A model generated the notes under the pieces. The model was not told where the DNA came from. It searched no databases and saw nothing but the letters and a program-made list of their open reading frames with translations. A stretch of 64,000 nucleotides of DNA. Source: Cardinalis cardinalis (taxonomy: Eukaryota > Chordata > Aves > Passeriformes > Cardinalidae). This document shows positions 27,101 through 38,258 of this stretch, piece after piece; the stretch's first letter is position 1; each line of letters begins with the position of its first letter. The translations under genes were made by a program, and so were the position numbers. The DNA lies in contig JACDOX010000023.1 of NCBI GenBank assembly GCA_014549065.1, positions 4,042,808-4,106,807 of the forward strand, given 5' to 3'.

Positions 27101-30100
27101 TGGATGCTTGACTAACAGTCTTACTGGGCCAAAACCCCAGTATTTTCTGATAAGCTATTCATACAGTTAATTTGCATTTATTTAATTTATATGAAGGAAA
27201 ACTGACTCTTGTATTAGCACGCACTGCCAAATCAAGGAATGTGTAAGGGAAATATCTGGAGATGCTGTCTTGAAGGCATGTATTGACTCTCTTATGGGGA
27301 TCATCTTTTATTAAGATAATAGCTCAGTTATATTATGTGCTTTATTCCTCTGTATTCTTCACCTTGGAAATGAGAGACCAAGTTTTAATATTAAAATATT
27401 CAGTGGGTCAGGATATCAGTGTAAAGTTGACAGGTATGCCATACCTGGTACTTATTTATTAGTCAGATGACTGAAAATACAGTTAGGTTATTTTGATGTG
27501 TGAATGGAAATGCAGGAAAGTATGGTGAGTCTTAAATCATGCCTTTCAACTTACTTACTTGTCCTGTGTCCTAGGTTCATTCTCTCACTATTTCTAAATA
27601 CTTCAGTATTTTGTTCCCAGATGCAGCTGAAGGAGATGTCTCTAGTATGATAGACTAGTAAAGATAGACTTGCTGGAAGAGTAGGGAAAATCCAGGGTCA
27701 TTGTGCCTGCCTTGGAATGAAAGGATTCAAACCATCTTGCCTTTTTATAGTTTAGTTATTGGAGTTCTCTCTAAGCAACAGTTTGGGAAGTGATAAGAAT
27801 ACAGTCAGTTTTTGTTAAGCTATGACACTGTGACCAACAAGACAAATAAACTAGAGCCTGAGCAAAAGAGTGAGGGTTGGTGGTGACTCCTTGGAGAGGA
27901 GATCCAGTCTTCTGGTCTCTAGGGATGGTTCTGTGTTTTATAAAGGTAGTCAACCGTAAGGATGGGGTGAGAAATCTGGCTTTCTGGAAGAAATCTGTTT
28001 TCATTGGCATGTNCTTCTTGTATGTATTGTTTCCTCTGTGGCCCTTTCCCTTGTCACTGTATAAAATGGAGATGAGAGAGAATCTTAATGACAAGAACAA
28101 AGTGTTCTAATTATCCCTCCCTTACTTAGTGCTTGCTCTCCTGGAATGNGAGGGCTGTCTCCCATCCCTCAGGCTAAGGACCTTGATTTCTTGCTTCAAA
28201 GCAATTCCTTGAAGTGCTAGACTCTAGGCATGAGGGAGCCATGCTGTGTTTTCCCCTGGCTTTGTTAGGTAGCCACAGCTACTCTACTAAAAGCACCCAT
28301 AACGTGCATTAGGCTTGGATTTGAACCTTGACTTGAACATGGGGGCATTTAGTTCATACACTTTAGAATAGATTAATTTCATGAAATGTATGGGTATATT
28401 TTGGCATCTGCTTTTAATAATTTTACAGAAATCACAAGCATTAAGCAGGTACGTGACGTTTACATAATTTGTTCACTTGAATTTGGAAAATAGCTCTAAC
28501 CAAGGAGATTGTAAATATAATCTGCAGTAATATAATTTTGGTACTGTTTTTTGTAAACATGAAAATACTCATTATCTGCAGGCTAATCTCAAGGGATTGC
28601 CAGTAACTAAGGAAGAGGTAATGAGAAAACCTATCTTAAAATAGAGCTGTGTGTTATCTTAAAAGCAGGGTGGGTGCCTGCAGTGGGGTTGTGGACTCAG
28701 ATTTACGATCTCTGAGCCAATATATTCACAGTATAATTTATCAGCTATCAGTTCAGCTTTGAATAGTTGTTGAATGTAATGGGCTAGTTAATCAGTTAGT
28801 GTTCTTAAATTACAAACTTTTATGGACAGAAATGTATAAGAATGATCATATTTTCAAACGAAGATCTTGGCCATAAAAATGCAATTGCAAAAGTGTTTTA
28901 GCACTTGTTCAAGACAACAAATTTACATTGAAACCTGTGCATGGCTTTCATGGCATTGCAGGGAAAAACAGTTGGGACAATCAGGATCTAACTCTACGTA
29001 AGATAGTTGCCAGAAGCACTGTAATCCCATCACAGTAGATCTGCAGCTCCCATTAACTATTTCTGCCTTGTTGTGGTGCTGTATCATATTGCTTTGCACC
29101 CTGACTAATATTGTGTTGGCTGTGCTGTACAACATGAAGCAGTGTAAACAGAATCAAACTTGGATTTATGAGTTTCTCCAAGAGAGACATTNAAGATAAA
29201 ATGCTGTAGTCAAGAGCATGCATGTGTTCCAGTGTACCTTTGCAGCTGGATGAAGTTCTGAAGAGCTTGAAGGATTCNTATGAGCTGGGCTGCTTTCGGA
29301 TGAGCTGAGAGAAAACCATTCATTCANACATGGGAAGTGAGGCTATGCAGTTGTCCTTTTTGAGCTTCACTTTCATCAGCCTAGTAAAATTATTGAATCG
29401 CGGTTTGAACATGTGAGAAATAATTTGGGGGTGTTTAGCACTGGATTTGTATAAGGATGCATAAGAAATGTGCACCAGTTTGACAGGGATGGTGACTTGG
29501 CAACAACTCTTAGAGATATGCCATCACCTTATACATTAAAGTTTTATAAACACACAGTGAATTTTCTCTATTTCATATGTGGCTTGAAAGGCTTTTAATA
29601 CGTCATTGTGGTAGAGCAGTGGTAATAACATTGAAAAGAATCCAAAATGAGCAGTGCTGTTGTAGCTGAACTAAGGAAATTTTAGTTTATTTAGATTTTC
29701 TTTTTAAGAGTTGGATTCTCAGAGTAGGCAAGAACACCTTGTTTTCAAGCTGTTTGCTTGGAAATAAGCTTTAAGACCTTATTTTTTGACAACTTGAGTT
29801 GAAGATAGCCAACAGACTCAGTTGTTTTACAGATTAAGGGAGAAAAGTGTAGCCACCATAGTAACAGAAAAGGCTGAAATCACTAGAAGTCTATATTAGT
29901 TTTCTAACAGAAATGTGCTTTGTTCTGCTGGGCAGGTTGTTCCCTTGATTAATTATACAGGATGTTAGATATATTGCAGTGGACGTTTCATGTTCATTAT
30001 AAATCAGTAAGGGTGGTAATGGTAGGGCAGACAAAGAATTTTAAAATACTGGAGGCAATGTTGTGTGGGCACACACAGCTTTTAAGGAGTACAGCTGATA

Positions 30101-32852
30101 CCTTGTACAGCTGATAAAGCACAGAGCCAAATCCCTGTCTTTGCTTTGCCTGGTTCCATGTCCTCCCACGTGGCTCTGAAATCTTTCCAAGGTTGGTTCC
30201 TGCAATCAGGAGGGTTGTATTCTTTTGTACNCCCCAGAAAAAGATACTAAATAATGTAGCTGGGCTCCTGACAGCTGAAACATCAGCTTCAGCCACAGAA
30301 TTTGTTACTGTCCTGGAGGTGAACTTTTCTTTTAAATTGCACAGAGTGTACATTACCACATCAGAAGTGCCTAATAACAAGGAAAGTAGAAAGGAGCAGA
30401 ACAAACTGAAGGTCACACTCTTCACAATTAAGTTGAAAAGGAACATAGCTTTCAGATTTGAAACAACTCTCACTTTCTGAACACTTTTGCTTCATTTTCT
30501 GAAGTGAGGCATGAAATCATGCATAAATTTCTTTTCCTGTAATGAGAAAGAGTGCCTGTCCTCTAAGAACTGTAATACGTTCCAAATGNGTTTAACTATC
30601 ACAAGCTTCACAGAAGTCAAATTGTAATCCTCTCATGCATAACTGACAGCAAAAAAAGCCTTCTGTTTACTCACTCTGGAACAAAATTGGTTTATTTCTT
30701 CAAGTCTCCAAACTTTTTGACACTTGTAATTAAAGATATACTTTGTGCAGCTTAAAGCTGTGGTCTAGGAGGTGGGAGAGGTTGAGGATTTTTTTTTTCT
30801 TAAGCAGGAGAGGGGAAGAACTAGACACATAGCTTAAATATAACAAAATNTATATAATTTTTATTATAATTCAAATTTTAAGTTAAAAACTATGGGTCAT
30901 TTCACTCTGTTTTTTGTATTATATGCAAATGTAGTTTTAGAAGTATTTAAAATATATATTGAGATTTTCGTTTGAAGTGCTCAAAAACAAAAGTGACTAC
31001 TGATGTCAGTACAAAAATTAATGAAAAGAACAAAGCAAAGCTCACCTGTCATGCTGCTTATGAGTAGGGGATTTAATCCTGTAGGCTTTTGCTGGGCCAT
31101 CTTACAAGCATACCCTGGTAGCTTAAATATATTTACATTTTCCAAGGTGGAGAATGTAAATGTAAACCCCCAGATTTTTCTACCCAGTTTGAATAGTGAT
31201 TGAAAGCTTCAGACAGGCTTTGTGGGGTGAACACTTGCCAGTTGCTCTGTGTNGCCTGAGTAGAGCGTGTCACCAGTGCAGGAATGAGCAGTACATTGTG
31301 ATTACAGAGCTGTGCCCCCAATTCTGCCCTCTGCCACTCCTGCCCCACTGGCCGTGGGAAAGAGCCCTCTGCATGCAGCTGGTGTGGAGGGAACCTGTAG
31401 GAGCTGCCAGTGTTTGTCACTTGAAATTTCTAGCATTTTATTCTGTTTACAACCATTCACACGTGCTCAGTCACCACTCCTCCCCTCTTCTGCTGCTCTT
31501 GGGCATCTGCCCTTACTGTGAGCACGCTGAAAGATTCACTCTGTTCATCAGAGGCCAGATCTCTGTGGTTTTAGGTTGAGAGGCTTGGTGAGTAAGCCAG
31601 GATCTTTTCAGAAGAATGGGTAATGACTTTATTAAAAAGTTCTTGATTTGTATGTTGATAGCTGTGCTATTAAGAATTACTTTGTTTTAATGGAAATTGA
31701 GGCCTTCTCCTAATTGAGAAGTTCTCCTAATTAGCGAGTCCTCAGTTTGCAGGTCCCATAGGTTCTCTCTATAAATACATCACACGTAGCTGTGTCTGAC
31801 TGATTCTTCACAGCTATGTTATTTACTTTGCCTTCCAGGTGTCCGAAAATATGGTAAAGATTTTCAAGCTATTGCAGATGTAATTGGCAACAAGACTGTT
31901 GGCCAAGTGAAGAACTTCTTTGTAAACTACAGGCGTCGGTTTAACTTAGAGGAGGTATTGCAGGAATGGGAAGCGGAACAAGGAACCCTGGCTTCTAATG
32001 GTGATGCTTCTGCTTTAGGGGAGGACACAAAAAATACTTCTAATGTGCCATCAGGAAAGAGCACTGATGAAGAAGATGAGGTGTGTTTTGTGTACCAGAA
32101 ATAAGTAAGCATGGGTTGAGGAACAGCATTTTATGTAGTGATAAAATATAAAGTTAACTGGTGTGGAGTGGCAAACCGCATTCTAAAGAATGATGATGAG
32201 CTTGCATAGAACTTCAGCCAATGCCGTTAACCAGCCGGGAGCAGGACCGCACCTTTGATAGTGACGATCACGTTACTGTTTTACTGTTAAATACACTTCT
32301 TGCTCTAGAAGACGACTTGCTTTGTAAATATTTTTAGTTCTGCTGTCCATAATGTTTTGGTTGGTGATTTCTTTTCAGTAACTTCTCGGTTCTTTGGTTT
32401 TATTTTTTTAAATGCTGTTTCCTGTGTAGTGGCCAGTGGCAGCCCAACCGCGTGAGGTCCCGGCCGGGCCGGCCGTTCACACCGTCTTGTCTTTGTCCTT
32501 TGCGCAGGCACAAAGCACTCCGGCCACTCAGTGTTTAGGCCCTTCACCTCCAGCACACGCCTCTGCTCCGGCCCCTGCCGCTCCCGTGGCAGCTCTAAAC
32601 CAGCCGCCCCCGTTACTGCGCCCGGCGCTGCCCGCCGCTCCCGCTCTGCACCGCCAGCCGCCGCCGCTGCAGCAGCAGGCGCGCTTCATCCAGCCGCGGC
32701 CCGCGCTGAACCAGCCGCCGCCGCCGCTCATCCGGCCCGCTAGCTCCGTGCCCCCCCGCCTCAACCCCCGGCCCGTGCTGGGCGCCGGCAGCGGCCAGCA
32801 GCCGCCCTCGCTCATCGGCATCCACACAGAACCTCAGTCCACTCTGCACTGA
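8997..32852 (+). CDS. RCOR3: REST corepressor 3 (CoREST3), 12 coding exons
   Basis: CoREST-family scaffold that joins the LSD1/KDM1A demethylase and HDAC1/2 in nuclear repressor complexes. Exons: 8997-9138, 9626-9682, 15735-15812, 17287-17339, 19049-19210, 19548-19672, 21096-21174, 23825-24043, 25719-25796, 26577-26634, 31839-32080, 32508-32852. They sum to 1638 nt, giving 545 aa, close to the long human form (553 aa as I recall). ELM2 lies at about residues 50-136, SANT1 at 138-189, an acidic segment at 206-225, a linker coiled coil at 295-330, SANT2 at 338-389 and a Pro-rich tail at 432-545. RCOR3 is preferred over RCOR1 because of the N-terminus MPGTMEKG, the block QPVQTSKIGLGRREYQSL and the Pro-rich C-terminus ending in LH. 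The start ATG has a purine at -3; a second in-frame ATG follows at codon 5 in a strong context. No internal stop or frameshift was seen and all phases match. TRAF5 lies downstream. Confidence 0.96.
9626..9682 (+). CDS. RCOR3: RCOR3 coding exon 2
   Basis: Residues 48-66 (DVGMRVGAEYQARIPDFEP), the beginning of the ELM2 domain. Acceptor tgccttgcag, donor g|gtaaat. It contains an in-frame ATG at 9634 that could start a shorter isoform. Confidence 0.95.
13215..13600 (+). mobile_element. solo LTR of an endogenous retrovirus (passerine-type)
   Basis: A block in plus orientation with LTR architecture: a TG start, a TATA-like ttataaaag at 13415-13423, a polyadenylation signal AATAAA at 13534-13539 followed by a T-rich stretch, and a CA end near 13600. 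The block from gcctactttattctttt to the terminus resembles an LTR that I recall as frequent in songbird genomes; this is memory, not a search. No retroviral genes accompany it, so it is a solo LTR. No clear target-site duplication was seen, and the 5' edge is uncertain by tens of bases. Confidence 0.65.
15262..15482 (+). mobile_element. CR1 LINE 3' fragment
   Basis: CR1 3' region in + orientation inside RCOR3 intron 2. Recognisable blocks are ggcacaggttgcccagagaa, gatgccccatccctggaag and aaggccaggctggatggggc. The terminus is degraded (ggtaagattccttccaac), with a small deletion relative to the usual end. Confidence 0.88.
15735..15812 (+). CDS. RCOR3: RCOR3 coding exon 3
   Basis: Residues 67-92, ELM2 core (ATKYTDKDNGGMLVWSPYH). 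Acceptor ttcttacag, donor t|gtaagt. Phase 1 at both ends. Confidence 0.96.
17287..17339 (+). CDS. RCOR3: RCOR3 coding exon 4
   Basis: Residues 93-110 (LDEYIAIAKEKHGYNVEQ), the C-terminal part of ELM2. Acceptor ttgttacag, donor cag|gtgagt. Confidence 0.95.
19049..19210 (+). CDS. RCOR3: RCOR3 coding exon 5
   Basis: Residues 111-164. It ends ELM2 (ALGMLFWHKHNIEKSLADL) and begins SANT1 (EWTVEDKVLFEQAFSFHG). Fifty-four whole codons, phase 0 at both ends. Confidence 0.96.
19548..19672 (+). CDS. RCOR3: RCOR3 coding exon 6
   Basis: Residues 165-205 plus two bases. Last part of SANT1 (LVKYYYSWKKTRSRTSLMD) and a basic segment. Acceptor attcttctag, donor ag|gtgagt. Confidence 0.95.
21096..21174 (+). 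CDS. RCOR3: RCOR3 coding exon 7
   Basis: Residues 206-232, acidic then basic (SDDDVEESHPMDGNDSDYD, then a Lys-rich stretch). The donor gag|gtaaca is weaker than the others, so readthrough or skipping is conceivable. Confidence 0.92.
22829..22854. repeat. (AAT)n microsatellite
   Basis: About eight AAT units with one ATG interruption, in RCOR3 intron 7. Confidence 0.85.
23825..24043 (+). CDS. RCOR3: RCOR3 coding exon 8
   Basis: Residues 233-305, the inter-SANT linker that contacts LSD1 in CoREST proteins (CRPPKGMYLTQEDV, then ANTILRQLDMELISLKRQ). The acceptor aaattaaag has a poor pyrimidine tract, but phase and sequence are unambiguous. Confidence 0.95.
24115..24164. repeat. 29-bp direct duplication
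   Basis: The block gaagattctgaaacttctt occurs twice at a spacing of 29 bases, just after RCOR3 exon 8. It is a local tandem duplication without coding meaning. Confidence 0.75.
25719..25796 (+). CDS. RCOR3: RCOR3 coding exon 9
   Basis: Residues 306-331 (VQNAKQVNSALKQKMEGG), the second half of the linker coiled coil. Twenty-six whole codons. Confidence 0.95.
26577..26634 (+). CDS. RCOR3: RCOR3 coding exon 10
   Basis: Residues 332-350. It encodes the first helix of SANT2 (ARWTTEEQLLAVQ) and ends in phase 1, directly before the intron that holds two mini-exon candidates. Confidence 0.95.
28429..28448 (+). CDS. RCOR3: candidate alternative RCOR3 mini-exon A
   Basis: Twenty bases flanked by attttacag and gtacgt, both good splice sites. 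Joined to exon 10 (phase 1) it completes a codon and reads E-I-T-S-I-K-Q, ending in phase 0. Alone it would shift the frame of exon 11. It is an alternative-exon candidate, not part of the main form. Confidence 0.4.
28582..28617 (+). CDS. RCOR3: candidate alternative RCOR3 mini-exon B
   Basis: Thirty-six bases flanked by tatctgcag and gtaatg, reading ANLKGLPVTKEE in phase 0 after mini-exon A. From exon 10 directly the frame would stop within it, so it works only after A. Splicing on to exon 11 enters a wrong frame that stops after 14 codons; reading past its donor stops at 28642-28644. Either outcome would give a short RCOR3 without a complete SANT2. Confidence 0.4.
31839..32080 (+). CDS. RCOR3: RCOR3 coding exon 11
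   Basis: Residues 351-431. It completes SANT2 (VRKYGKDFQAIADVIGNK, VKNFFVNYRRRFNLEEVL), then an acidic linker. Acceptor ttgccttccag, donor gag|gtgtgt. Reading past the donor adds only seven codons before a stop at 32104. Confidence 0.95.
32081..32507 (+). other. RCOR3: RCOR3 intron 11
   Basis: A short intron that becomes GC-rich over its last 70 bases. If retained, it ends the protein after VCFVYQK. Confidence 0.85.
32508..32852 (+). CDS. RCOR3: RCOR3 terminal coding exon 12
   Basis: Residues 432-545 and stop. Pro/Ala/Gln-rich tail with repeated NQPPP and RPALP-type blocks, ending in STLH. It is much more GC- and CpG-rich than the flanking introns. The same Pro-rich tail is found in RCOR3 but not in RCOR1. 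Confidence 0.94.
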   Translation, partial: AQSTPATQCLGPSPPAHASAPAPAAPVAALNQPPPLLRPALPAAPALHRQPPPLQQQARFIQPRPALNQPPPPLIRPASSVPPRLNPRPVLGAGSGQQPPSLIGIHTEPQSTLH

Positions 32853-33125
32853 AGGAATACAAGCGCGATTATGCTGACTCCTGCCTTTGAAAAATTGGAT
32901 CCATGTACTTTTTTCTCCCCTTCGTTATTTGGAAAAAAAGAGCGAGCCTTCACAGGTATCAGACCAGTTTTCCAGAGGAGCGAGCTNAGAACTAGACACG
33001 GAACGACGTCGATGACCACCTGTATAAAAATATTTTTATGCCGAAGACTTGTACAGCAGAACAATGCCTACACTGCAGCCCTCCTCTGTATGAATAACTG
33101 CTGAAGGAAGCTAACTTCTTAAATG

Positions 33126-33131
33126 AATAAA
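33126..33131 (+). promoter_or_regulatory. proximal polyadenylation signal (RCOR3)
   Basis: AATAAA 274 bases after the stop codon. Use of it would give a short 3'UTR. Confidence 0.5.
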
Positions 33132-35523
33132 TGTTCAACACACCAAGATTTTGTTTAACTGATTTTTACTCTATTTATTTTATTACGGTTCTTTATAGTC
33201 AAGCATCTAACTACAGGAAAGTAGTCTGGCAAATCTAAAAACAGATAATATTGTAGGAGACTTAAATGTAGTATTGGGGGTTTTTGTGTGTGAATTTTTT
33301 AATTTTTTTTTTTACCTTTTAGTGAAAGAAAATAATTGCTTTAGGTTCAGAATGTTTGACCCTGTTTAGATAACAGCATTTCACACAGTTGTAAAATGTA
33401 GGTCTTCTCTCCATGTTTTTCGCAGAACATCTTAGCTTGTTTTAAAAGGTACTCGCTTATTAAATGCTCCTCTTTCAGAGTATTCTGAAGACTCAGTGAG
33501 CTGTTGTACCAAATTTATTAAATCTCATGCGTGTTCTACTCATAGAATTTAACTGGAAGCAGGAGTCCAGTTTCTTGCTGCAGTCTTTTGGGCTGGGCAG
33601 GATAGAGTGGCTGCAGCTTCCACCACCCAGGGGTATGACAGGACAGGAACCATCTAGCAAGAAGTATTAAGTTAATTTGTTATTCCACTAATTCTTCTAA
33701 TGTAAGTACAGTAGTACAGTAGATTTCCATTCCTCTGAGAATGACTGACTGCAGTTCGTGTATGTTAGATCACTGATACCTTGCTTGAGCATTAATGAGG
33801 GAAGTGTAGAGGCTGGTGGTGCTGGTAGAGTATCATGAGAGTAGTTACCTCCTGCCAACCCACTCTTACTTNTAAGTGATTATCTCTTGACTCCTGCTAT
33901 ATTTCTGGCAATGTTGATTACATGAGTTGAAGGTATTGGGGGAAGGACGAAGGTGTTTGTTTATTTTATTGACTCAGTAAAACGTGCATATAGATATTAA
34001 TGTTGCTTCCAAATTATAGGAGTTTAAAAGAAACTCCTTTCATTGCATTCTTGTCTGAAACCTTGAATGATGCCTAGCAGTCTTTCAGGGCATGGGGGTT
34101 TTTTTGTGGTTTTTTTTTTGTAAAAGTAGATGTCTCTAACCTCCAAGTAAACCAGGCTCCAAAAATGAGTAGCACTGTTTGAAACCGTGTGATCTGAATT
34201 AAGCTATTGAAAAATAATGCATTCTTGATTATGTAGTAATATTCATGTTGACTGTTGTACTATTTCAAAAGGTTTTTTTGCTTATAGCTGAAATGATGTC
34301 TAAAAGTCATTTTAACTCCTTTTTGTTTTTAACTAGATTTGCCCTTGACTAAAATGAGACTTTTTATGCAAATGGGATGTGCTCTCCCTAGGTTTTTTTT
34401 CACAGATAAATTAGGTGGTCTAATGATCCGTTTAGCAGCTAAATAAGGTCTTTTTTTAATGTGCAAAGGGAAGTTCTTGTACTATCAGATTCTATTTCAT
34501 TTGAAAATCTAGTATTAAAGTTTGATAGTTGTAACCTGAATTGAAGTGTTGACCTTTATGTTTTAGTTCTTCATTTTAAAATACTCTCAAATCAAACTTG
34601 AGAGATTTTTCTTTCTGAAGAGCTTTCACTGGTGTGCTGAGGTGTTGTACAAAAGGTCTTTCTTACAAATTTTCTTGTGCATCAGAGTAGGTGCTTAGCC
34701 ATCATCTGGGCATCAGATGATCCTGTGTCTAAGTAAAGTAGAATTTTAAAACAAGCACCAAGGAGTTAGTGGTCATTGAAACTTGTGTTCTGGGAGTCAT
34801 GAGTCTTTAGTGTGCCCTCAGCTGCACACAAATCTGGCTGCTCTCTGGTCTTTAAAACCAATAAAAAACCAAGATGGTACATTTTTACAGTTTAATGGTT
34901 AACAGTGGTAAGATTCATCTTTGGGATTTTTTTCTTTTTTTCCTTTTTTTTTTTTTTTTTACTTTAAGCATTCAGTCTCCCAGGTGTGTGTATTGTACAT
35001 CTGCTAATTTTTGTCTTGTCTTTTGTCGATAGACTTCAGTATGCAGAATGTTGGGTGTTACAGTACAGTTGGCCACCACCAACTGCTATGAAACTGTTCA
35101 GTACATTGTAATTCCGTTTAATCTTGTTTAAGTATTCTATAACTGGGCAAAGGTGCTGTATTTGAAGGGGGGAGGGAGGGTCAGAGATAGGTAGGGTAGT
35201 ATTTCTTAATTTACCTACACTGTAGCACACAGTAGGGAACTCCTAGCATTTGTAGTACTAAATAAGTATGTACATAGCAAAATGTCTTTATTGTGTGCTT
35301 TGCAGAATATGTGCATACAGTTTGCACGTCCTGTTTTGGGGGGTACGGTATGTTTTAAGCAGTGTTTGCCTGGAGAGTGATTTGCTTGCTGCTTAATCAA
35401 AGGATTAAAGTTTCAAAGAAATCTGTGTCTTCTATTTTTATGTACCTTGTAATGGTCTAATATGTTAGGGCCCTTATACTGTGACTCTCTTCTAAATTCA
35501 TTTCTATTTTTTTAAGAATTAGA

Positions 35524-35529
35524 AATAAA
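35524..35529 (+). promoter_or_regulatory. possible polyadenylation signal (RCOR3)
   Basis: AATAAA in the distal 3'UTR, about 220 bases before the strongest candidate. Confidence 0.35.
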
Positions 35530-35744
35530 ATTATACAATGGTGTTGATTTCAGTGGGAAATTTCTTTTGCCNTATCTAGTCTCCTGTTTTGTAATGTAGT
35601 AATGAACTCTGACTTCAAGGTTGGCTTAATTTTGTCACTTTAAGAAATGTACAATGTTTGCACACTAACGTTTGGCAGAGAACTTGTATCTTACATTGTT
35701 CAAAGCTAATGTAACTACAGCTTTTTGTACAGTTTATTTTAGTT

Positions 35745-35750
35745 AATAAA
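35745..35750 (+). promoter_or_regulatory. distal polyadenylation signal (RCOR3)
   Basis: AATAAA preceded by a T-rich, TGTA-containing stretch (tttttgtacagtttatttta), a favourable upstream context. It is the likely main 3' end of RCOR3. Confidence 0.55.
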
Positions 35751-35770
35751 GCAAAATGGTACTAAAAAAT

Positions 35771-37790
35771 TACATTTTACAAATGCAAGGCATAATCAGA
35801 ACAACATGTATTCAAGAAACAACACTTGCAAAATATGGATGTACAAGAACTATCAGATTTAATTGTTGCACTTTAAATCAGAATGGGTACGAAGTTGAGC
35901 AGGTATTTCTGCATTTAATAAAACAATCACTAAACATTGCACATCATAGTAAAGCAGTTTAATTTGTTGCTCCTGAGCAAAAAGAAATAGGTATTTTTGT
36001 CCTTAGGGTTTTTTTCATCCTTAGAGTGTTGGGATTTTTCTTTACTCTGGAAACCTCACAATGCATCAAGAACAGAATGCACACCAGTAGCTTACAGGTA
36101 TGGGAGTTTGTGTATGGACAGAGACAAATTGCAGAGTTTGGGAATAGTTTGGGATGAAGATTACTAGGACTGTGTTGTGCCTCTTTAGAGCAAAAGAAGG
36201 GAATAGACTGAACTTAGATCTGGAGCCAGGCAGAAATGTGGTTGTCAGGCAAAAAAGCAAAGCCAAACATCATGAAATAGTGTGCTTGGAGATGTGTTTC
36301 ATATTGCTAGGGAAGTTGTAGAGAAGTCAGCAATGTTGCACTGTAAACAGCACTGAATACAGCTCAGTCGTCCTGCTAAATGTGGTGAACCTCCAGCTTT
36401 TCCTGAGGCTAAGGTAGAGTTTGCCTTTCTCGAGTGAGTTAAAGCCAGGCATTGATGAGATAGACATCTGCTTTATGATCCTAGGCAGTTGTATGTGAGA
36501 TAAAGGCAAACATGAACTCTTTAACACTACTCAGTCCATTGCCAGTGAATGAGGTGTCAAAAATGTACAGTCAGGCAGGGAGGAGAAGCAGAATATACAG
36601 GCAGCAGTATCTGGACTATTTAATTAGCAGGTGTCCCCTTTTATAGAACAGACATCTTCAAAATTAATTCTGAAATACAACTGTGGAAAATTATTTCATT
36701 TTCATGACTAGTGAAGGCTGCAACTTTTTAGTTCTAATTCTTTAATCTTAAAGCTCTTTTTCAGTGCAGTTCTGTACACTGAAAGAATTCTAGCAACNCA
36801 ATAAATCCTCATTGCTGTTACTGACTCGGCAGTTTTCCCGTGGATTGGCTCAAAAGGAAGCACTGATATTCAGGGATTGGGATCTCTACTGCAGTTTCAA
36901 GGATGCAACTTTGTCTTAATGCAGACCAGGTATTCTGTTATGCTCACTAAGCCTTAAGTGAAGAGGAATTTTTAAACTAATGCCTGCACCATGATATCTG
37001 ATGGTTTTATTCGTCCCCACAAAGCAGTGTTCTGGGGAATTATGTTCTGCAATGGGAGAATAGTGCAGCCAATGACCAGCTTGGGAACCTGATCCCATCT
37101 CTAAGCTATTCATTCAAACTTTTAAATATTTAATTACAGAAACATAATGCCTGTTGTTCTGACGGATCTTCCTGTGAACTTCCGGCAAGTCGTACCCAGA
37201 CTAATCAGGATAGTCCTAAAAGCTAATAAAAAAATAAAACCAACCTAATTTTTGCAAGGAGTGTTTTTAAAAGTGTCTGTTGTAGTAACGCCTTTGCTGG
37301 GCTCCCAGACTCAATGCACTATGGACTGACTCCCTCGGGAGTGACAATTCTGAGTCATTTTAGCAAAAGAAGAATTTTTCTGAAACCATTTCATTAGTAT
37401 TGGTTTTAGAGCTCCTTTGAAGACAATCCGGATAAAGTGACCCAATTGTTTCTTTTTTTGTCAGCCTTAGTGCTTTTGTGCGTGTGCTAGGATGGAATGT
37501 TCCTTAGAGACTGGTTTTCCTAGAAGTGGTTTAATGTGAAAGACAGAACAAAGTGCAGCAGCAGGTGATGTGGAACAGGCANCAAAGCCCTCGCATCAGT
37601 ACCGTTGGCTGGAGGAGGGCGGCGTTGCCTGCCTTTGTAAGGAGCCCTTCGGCACGTCTCGGGTCATTAGCCGGCAGTCCCGGCACGAAACAGTAATAAA
37701 ATAATAGCAAATAATAACAGGCATGTGGCACGTCCGCATCTTTTGCCTATTTAGCACGGGCTGTGTTTCGCTCTTTCAGTCTCGCAGGTG
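35771..37790. other. RCOR3-TRAF5 intergenic region
   Basis: About 2 kb with no recognised gene or repeat. The small open frames on both strands lack splice context. The short spacing places the TRAF5 promoter close behind the RCOR3 3' end. Confidence 0.6.
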
Positions 37791-38258
37791 TAAATAATGA
37801 AAGAGCAATACCTGCCCTCCCTGCAGGCAGCGGCTGCTGCGCCCGAGCCCCNCCGCCGCTCCTCGCTACCGCTCCTGGAAAACTCCCTGGCCTGCCGGGA
37901 GGGCAGGGGCACGGCTCTGCCGCCCTGACCGCGCCTCACGGGCGTTCGGGGGCTGCGGGCTGAGGATGGGCTGCCGGGGAGCTTTCCCCAGCCGCGGCTC
38001 CCGGCGCTGCCGTCCCTCAGGAGGCGGGGGGACGCCGCCGCTCCCTCCCCCAGCCCGGGAGTGCCGCCGGCGCTGCCCGAGCGGGGCGGTGCCGCCGCTG
38101 CCGGGGTCTCCCCGCCCGGGGGTTGCCATGAAACCGAGAGCAGCTCCCGCCCGCGGGGGTGGCGGCGGCAGCTGGGGGTGGCAGCGGCGGCAGTAGCGCG
38201 TCCTCGCCGCGCCCCCCGCCCGCCGGAGCCGCGCACGGAGCCGCGCCCGCGCAGCCGG

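Larger units (their letters stand above)
26635..31838 (+). other. RCOR3: RCOR3 intron 10, with alternative mini-exon candidates
   Basis: A 5.2-kb intron that interrupts the SANT2 coding sequence after its first helix. It holds two short segments with proper splice sites, listed separately. No transposon was recognised in it. Confidence 0.75.
32853..35770 (+). other. RCOR3: RCOR3 3' untranslated region
   Basis: AT-rich sequence after the stop, with polyadenylation signals at 33126, 35524 and 35745. No gene and no transposon is recognised. The distal end is inferred from the last strong signal, so the exact cleavage site is uncertain. Confidence 0.65.
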
